NCBI GenBank assembly: GCA_025716855.1
Contig: JAIXMQ010000001.1
Location: 833,501-897,500 of the forward strand
Origin: Pilaira anomala
Taxonomy: Eukaryota > Mucoromycota > Mucoromycetes > Mucorales > Mucoraceae
Direction: 5' to 3'
DNA length: 64,000 nt
Shown: piece after piece, positions 59,330-64,000 of the stretch
Position numbering within the stretch: position 1 is the stretch's first letter
Layout of the letters: the number at the start of each line of letters is the position of its first letter
Position numbers and translations under genes: made by a program
The notes under the pieces: model-generated
What the model was told of the DNA's origin: nothing
The model's database searches: none
What the model saw: the letters and a program-made list of their open reading frames with translations, nothing else

Positions 59330-61225
59330 TCATTTTTTGGATTCTAAAAAGCTCATTAAATCTCGAACTTGATCACTTAATACTTTTAAAGTTGAATCTT
59401 TATCTTGTGCCTCCTTCTTTAATAAATCATTATTTCTAATCAATGATTTTGTCAACTAAAAAAAAAAAAGGGGGGGGGGGGGGAAATGATCAGTTCAAAG
59501 ATGAAAGTTATAAGTTTTGTTTAACTTACAATTTTTTCTTCATTTAAATTTTTTTGCATGACTTCATATTTATCTTTCAATGTGTTTGCTCTCTTTTCAG
59601 CCTTTTCCTTTTCTTTTTGTATTTCAATGATAGAAAAATCCAACGATTTTCCTTGATCTATCAATAAGGATTGTTCTGTACTGGCATTACTTAATTCATT
59701 TGATATCGTCTTTACTTGACTTGTTAAATCAGATAATTGATGTGTCAATCGATCCAATTGTTCTTCGTAATACATTCTCTGTGAATCTAATTGAGATGAC
59801 AACATGTACGAATAATCTACAGAAATTGTATCTAATTTTGCAGGTTGATTTCGATTATTTGTGTTGCTATTGCCTGCACCTGCATAATTCAATGGTGGTA
59901 ACTCAACAATGGCACCATCCACTGTATTTTGTATCAATTTATGGACATACCCATCACCCAAGTAATCCCATACTCTTTGTGTCTCAATCTCTAAAGCGTA
60001 TAAATGATTTGTGCTCATATAATGATCGTATGCGTGTGCTTCTTGGTATCTTCCGCATCCAATGTGTCCACAAATCATACAGATCCAGACACTCTCTGTA
60101 GATGTACATTCAAAACATTCATAAACAGCTTCTTCCTTTATGATGCGCTTGGATGACAGTACTGGCTTTTGTGAGTATTCGCATACTGGGCATCGATTCT
60201 CTCCCCATTTTTGTAGACAGTAGCATTGGGATGTATGGCGGCATTGGATACCTAATAAACCTGTAATGCTTGAATCCATACGCTCTAGACAAACTGGACA
60301 TGTGGGTAATTCGGCCATGACTTGTTTATGTAATAAATCCTGTGCCAATGTCTCGTTTAAATAAGGGTAAGAGTTTTCTGGAATCAAAACAGTTTCAATT
60401 GTGTTGGATTGAATATACACAACATGACTAATTTCTGGCTTTTTTTTTTTGGTTTGTTGTAATGAGTATAGATTAACATCATGCATGTATATATTTCTTT
60501 TACCTCTGTCATATTAAATCTTCTACCATTAAACTTTTGATGAAATGCAAATGCTGATTGTGGATTTTTAAACTTTAATAATACTGTATATTTATTGGGC
60601 GAATAATCTCTACGACCCAATGTTAATTAATAACAAAAAAGATTCACCTTAAAAAACTCTCTTTTTTTTTTTTTTACCTGATAAATCTATAATGTGTAAT
60701 ACTGGCATTAGCGGCACCTAAAAAGTCTGTAAAATCTTTATATGTTAGGTAAGAAGGTACAGCCAAAATACAAAGGACTGTCTCGTGTTCTTCATTCGTG
60801 TCGTTTGGTATGAGCTCTTGCTGTTCTGGTACAGCTTCAGGACTTCTATACAAGTGTAAAAGTCCGTAACCTAACTGGTGCGTCTTTTCGTCCATTCGCT
60901 TCTTTTTTTTACTGGTTGGAATGATATTGGTTTCGTGTATTTCTAAAGGACCTAAACGAAAATCAACTTGATCTTCTAGACCATGACTTGAATGAGATTG
61001 GGTTGTATGGATAGGAGTAGGAGGTATATTTTTAACAAGTCCGTTGTTCTTTTGGGCTACAGACGATCTTCGTCTGATTTTACTCGACTTGTTGTTTGCA
61101 TGCTTATAATTGCCAAGGTATTTACTAGAGTCTAAATTAATCTTGGGAAACGTTCCAAAAAAGTCTTTAGGTAATTCTATCGGTTCTGGTGTATATAATA
61201 CACATTTCAATTTATAGGAATACAT
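59330..61225 (-). CDS. ETP1: BRAP2/Etp1-type RING and UBP zinc-finger ubiquitin ligase
   Basis: Exons 60678..61225, 60504..60609, 59530..60438 and 59330..59455 on the minus strand give 562 residues. Order: an RRM-like BRAP2 domain (CILAVPSYLTYKDFTDFLG, then NKYTVLLKFKNPQSAFAF), a RING finger (CPVCLERMD to NRCPVC), a UBP-type zinc finger (WICMICGHIGCGRYQEAHA) and a long coiled coil. This order is diagnostic for BRAP2/Etp1. Yeast Etp1 acts in ethanol-stress protein turnover. The RING has CRHTSQCYC where CxHxFHxxC is usual, but the metal ligands can still be placed. The last intron has G14 on the plus strand (C14 before T-run and AG). Confidence 0.92.
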
Positions 61226-61850
61226 TGCTTTTTTGTAAAAAAAAAAAAAAAAAAAAAAACACGCACATGCTTGAATTTGTGTTGATTTTTCTTGTTAAAT
61301 TACCGCTTCGTTTTTTGTACCCAATTATCTTTTTGTTTATAAGCATGATGTTTCTTTAACAGAAGTTGCTTTTTGGTTTATCTTTCCAGGTAATTAAAGC
61401 ATGTAAACTGTATTTAATATAGACAAGATTCGACCAAGAAGGATCATGTAAAATATAAACAAAAGTAAGCCATTTTTTTTTAATAATAATAGTTAAGGCT
61501 TTAAATTACTGATAGACACTCAAGTCATAGACGACAGAGTATATTATAACTAGTGAAAAGACATTTTATTTGTTTAAAGAGAAGAAGTTGTATGTACAGT
61601 ATTAAATCGATTTTTTTTTTATATTTCAAATTAGGTATTTGCCACTCTCAAGCTGGTGTTGAAAAACAGTCCGCTTTCCTATTTCAGGTATTGGAGAAAT
61701 TTTTTGAAAACCCCGTCACTTGATTTTGAAGTGACTTTTCATGCTCACCTGACCAAAAAGGCTGGGCATCAAAAACTATTTAAAGGCCTCTTTTTTCTGT
61801 CTTTCTTTCCTCTTTTTTTTTTTTTTTTTCTTCAGTTCAAGCTTTCAAAC
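61226..61850. other. Intergenic DNA after the BRAP2-like start
   Basis: An A22 run lies just before the gene (61238-61259). The rest is AT-rich, and no gene is recognised. Confidence 0.4.
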
Positions 61851-62242
61851 ACTGTCATGAGCACGTTTGAACAGGGAAATTCTTCCGAAAGGAGGTTTTT
61901 CGTGCATTGACTTGCCATGGTTTGACCCAGACAAAGAGTACTGCTTTTTTGGCTTCCGAAAAAGTACGTTGACATTCGCAGGACCGCTGCGCAAAGTGGT
62001 ATGGTTCTGGTGTGGAAAGTTTGGATTCACTTTCTTTTTTTTTTACATTTTCCCCTTTTTTCCCATGTCTCCGGACACTGTCATGAGCACGTTTGAACAG
62101 GGAAATTCATCCGAAAGGAAGTTTTTCGTGCATTGACTTGCCATGGTTTGACCCAGACAAAAGAGTACTGCTTTTTTGGCTTCCGAAAAAGTACGCTGAC
62201 ATTCGCAGGGCCGCCGCACAAAGTGGTATGGTTCTGGTGTAG
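61851..62242 (+). repeat. Tandemly duplicated segment, offset 226 bp
   Basis: A roughly 155-165-bp sequence starting ACTGTCATGAGCACG occurs at 61851-62005 and again at 62077-62242 with few differences. Copies are separated by a T-rich stretch. Both contain ATTGACTTGCCATGGTTTGA. Frames through it (for example LPWFDPDKEYCFFG) match no family I know. Confidence 0.8.
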
Positions 62243-62391
62243 GAGCTTGGGATACCTTTTTATAACAAAATGAAAACGAAAAATAAAATAATAAAATTGT
62301 CTAATTTTATATGTACTCTATGAAATGTTATACCAAGTATACATTTATCGAGTTATAAAAATAAAGCTGCTAGCACTTTTTTTTTTTTGAA

Positions 62392-63300
62392 TTATATTTT
62401 CATTTCAATTGACCCAAAATGACTGTTGTAAACACTGGCTGGGAAATCAACCGAACCAATATAGTGTACCGTGTATAGCCCAGGCGCAAAGAGTTTCATA
62501 ATTTTAACCTCACTATCTAAACCATTGGCTTGAAAGCTTGGTATGATCAATATTTTTACTTCATGAGAGTTAAGATACCTCTGGTTTGCAATGTGATCTA
62601 AAATCACCTTTGACTCTCTCAAGACTTTCAGATGATCCGAAGTAAACTTTGCGGGTCCAGGTATATCACTGGCAAATTCAGCTGCTAATAAATCGTTATT
62701 GCTGGCAAAGATCTTTTTTTTTCTGTCTGCTGATGCCTTTGAAACAAAGTCGCCCCTAAATATATAAGTTAGCATTCAATTCAAAAAAGATTCCTGGCCA
62801 TTTCAGACTCAAATCGTCGTCGTTAAATATTGCAGTAATTATTGGGGTCCAAGCTTCATTAAATCCTGTTCTGTGGCAGTCTTATAACGTTCCTTTTTCA
62901 AGATTGATTTTTTTTTTTTTTTGTACAAAGAACGAATCCTATTAAAAGCACGCACCATTTTTATACGTTTGCATAAATCTCAAAAAAAAAAAAAATTCTT
63001 TATGCGTAAAAACATGTGTAACTTGAAGCTTTAAACATAATTGATATGCGCGTTTTAAATCTGATTTAGCAATCTATCAATATACTCAAAATAATGGTGG
63101 TGGAAGTTATAAATATGAAATAAACATACATGTTCAATATCTCTGAGGTAGTGGTACTGTTGTGTTATAGATTCGTACGCCAAATTTTTTAATTGCTGCC
63201 ATGTTGATCCAGGGAACAAGGACTTTTGTGAATCTGGGGCGGTGTGGTTGGCATTGTCGTTTGTTAAGTGCAACCACTGATGGTAACGAATGAATAAATA
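62392..63300 (-). pseudogene. Unknown multi-exon gene or relic
   Basis: Coding-like pieces on the minus strand read, 5' to 3': DNANHTAPDSQKSLFPGSTW and LAYESITQQYHYLRDIEH (63130-63273), RAYQLCLKLQVTHVFTHK (about 62990-63045), FNEAWTPIITAIF (about 62830-62870) and a 127-codon stretch at 62392-62775 (DFVSKASADRKK, NDLLAAEFASDIPGPAKF). Intron-like borders (TTTAG at about 62756) separate some pieces but a full open model could not be built. It resembles no family I can name. It may belong to a repetitive gene family of this lineage. Confidence 0.45.
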
Positions 63301-63368
63301 AGCAATGGCTGATCAATAGTTTTTTTCTGACTTCGTCAAGGAACGAGAAGCAAAACCAAGAAAGCGAA

Positions 63369-64000
63369 CTATATTAGTACGGTCAAGTTGCCAAGCGTAA
63401 CCACCAATACCATAACTACTAGCGTCAGTAGAGACACGTAGAGGAAGTGTAGTATCCTGACTGAAATAACAGGTGTATATTTTAAAGAACGGTAAAGGGC
63501 TTTATCACCAACGTTACGTAGTTTATCAAGAGGGGCCGAGGTTTTAGAATAATTATGTATGTGACGACGAAAGAAATTGAAGAAACATAAAACTCGCATG
63601 AGAGCTTTTTTGTTGTTGGTAATAGCAGGGAACTGATCAAGATTACATATTTTGGAACGATTGATCTGGATACCCTTAGGACTTAGTTTGAAGCCAAGAA
63701 GTGTCAATGAAGTGAGTAAATAGTGACATTTTTTAGTTTGTAAAATAAGCTTAACATTCTTAAGACGTTGAAGGACTTCTTTAACTAACTTTTATTTTCT
63801 TCCACATCTTCTGTAGCACTTCCCAATGTAATGTCATCGAGATAGCAAAAGACTGTAGGTAAATCACTGAAGAGATTGGATATTATACGTTGTACGAAAG
63901 AGGGTAAAGTACGGATACCAAATGGGCATTTCTGAAATACAAACTGACTTAATTGGGTAGTGAAAGCTGTGAGAGCTTGTGATTCTTTAGCAATACCAAA
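63369..64000 (-). mobile_element. Ty3/gypsy retrotransposon reverse transcriptase fragment
   Basis: Reading right to left: SQFVFQKCPFGIRTLPSFVQ, then FCYLDDITLGS (the YxDD polymerase site), a stop and frameshift near 63790, KNVKLILQTKKCHY, LLGFKLSPKGIQI and FFNFFRRHIHNYSKTSAPL. This is the RT core and start of the RNase H connection of a Ty3/gypsy element. It continues beyond the window. In-frame breaks mark it as inactive. Confidence 0.85.

Overview
The window is nuclear DNA from a filamentous fungus, most likely a member of the Mucorales (Mucoromycota) and perhaps Rhizopus-like. The DNA is AT-rich with many A/T homopolymers. Genes are closely packed and cut by many short (about 50-100 bp) GT-AG introns. 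A type III glutamine synthetase, a Fanzor nuclease and Mucorales-style repeat families fit this placement. The genus is inferred and not proven. All exon models were built by hand from reading frame, splice consensus and protein family resemblance.

Layout. 0-24.3 kb is a housekeeping block: the end of a SWI/SNF SNF12/SMARCD subunit, GAPDH, a polyglutamine protein, a COQ11-type atypical SDR, a SAC3/GANP-like PCI protein, a GNAT acetyltransferase, type III glutamine synthetase, an eight-pass membrane protein, a PWI/SR-type splicing factor, and a divergent pair of ribosome-biogenesis genes (UTP22 and NOP58). 24.7-37.5 kb is an island of mobile DNA. It starts with a structurally complete 4,316-bp Mutator-like element (MULE) with about 196-bp terminal inverted repeats and a perfect 9-bp target duplication. 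Its spliced gene appears to fuse a FAR1-type MULE transposase to a C-terminal RTC4 domain. Next is a 3,083-bp TA-flanked unit holding an apparently intact Fanzor (eukaryotic TnpB homologue, OMEGA RNA-guided nuclease) and an inverted, internally deleted second copy. The island ends with decayed Tc1/IS630-type transposases and a broken PD-(D/E)XK-like gene.

38.2-48 kb is again genic: a CSC1/OSCA-type channel, a Yak1 (DYRK) kinase, the NatB catalytic subunit NAA20 and a ZNHIT3/Hit1 zinc-finger protein. 47.9-50.5 kb is gene-poor. 50.57-52.68 kb is a minisatellite of about 100 units of 20 and 21 bp with partial 206-bp higher-order periodicity. 52.9-61.2 kb holds an RBR ubiquitin ligase, a SAM-dependent methyltransferase-like protein, the nucleoporin NIC96/NUP93 and the BRAP2/ETP1 ubiquitin ligase. 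The last 3 kb has a duplicated unknown segment, a broken unknown gene and a degraded Ty3/gypsy reverse transcriptase that runs off the end.

Shared themes: NOP58, UTP22 and ZNHIT3/Hit1 all act in box C/D snoRNP assembly or 18S rRNA processing. The strongest candidates for new biology are the MULE-RTC4 fusion element and the Fanzor unit, which lie only about 130 bp apart.
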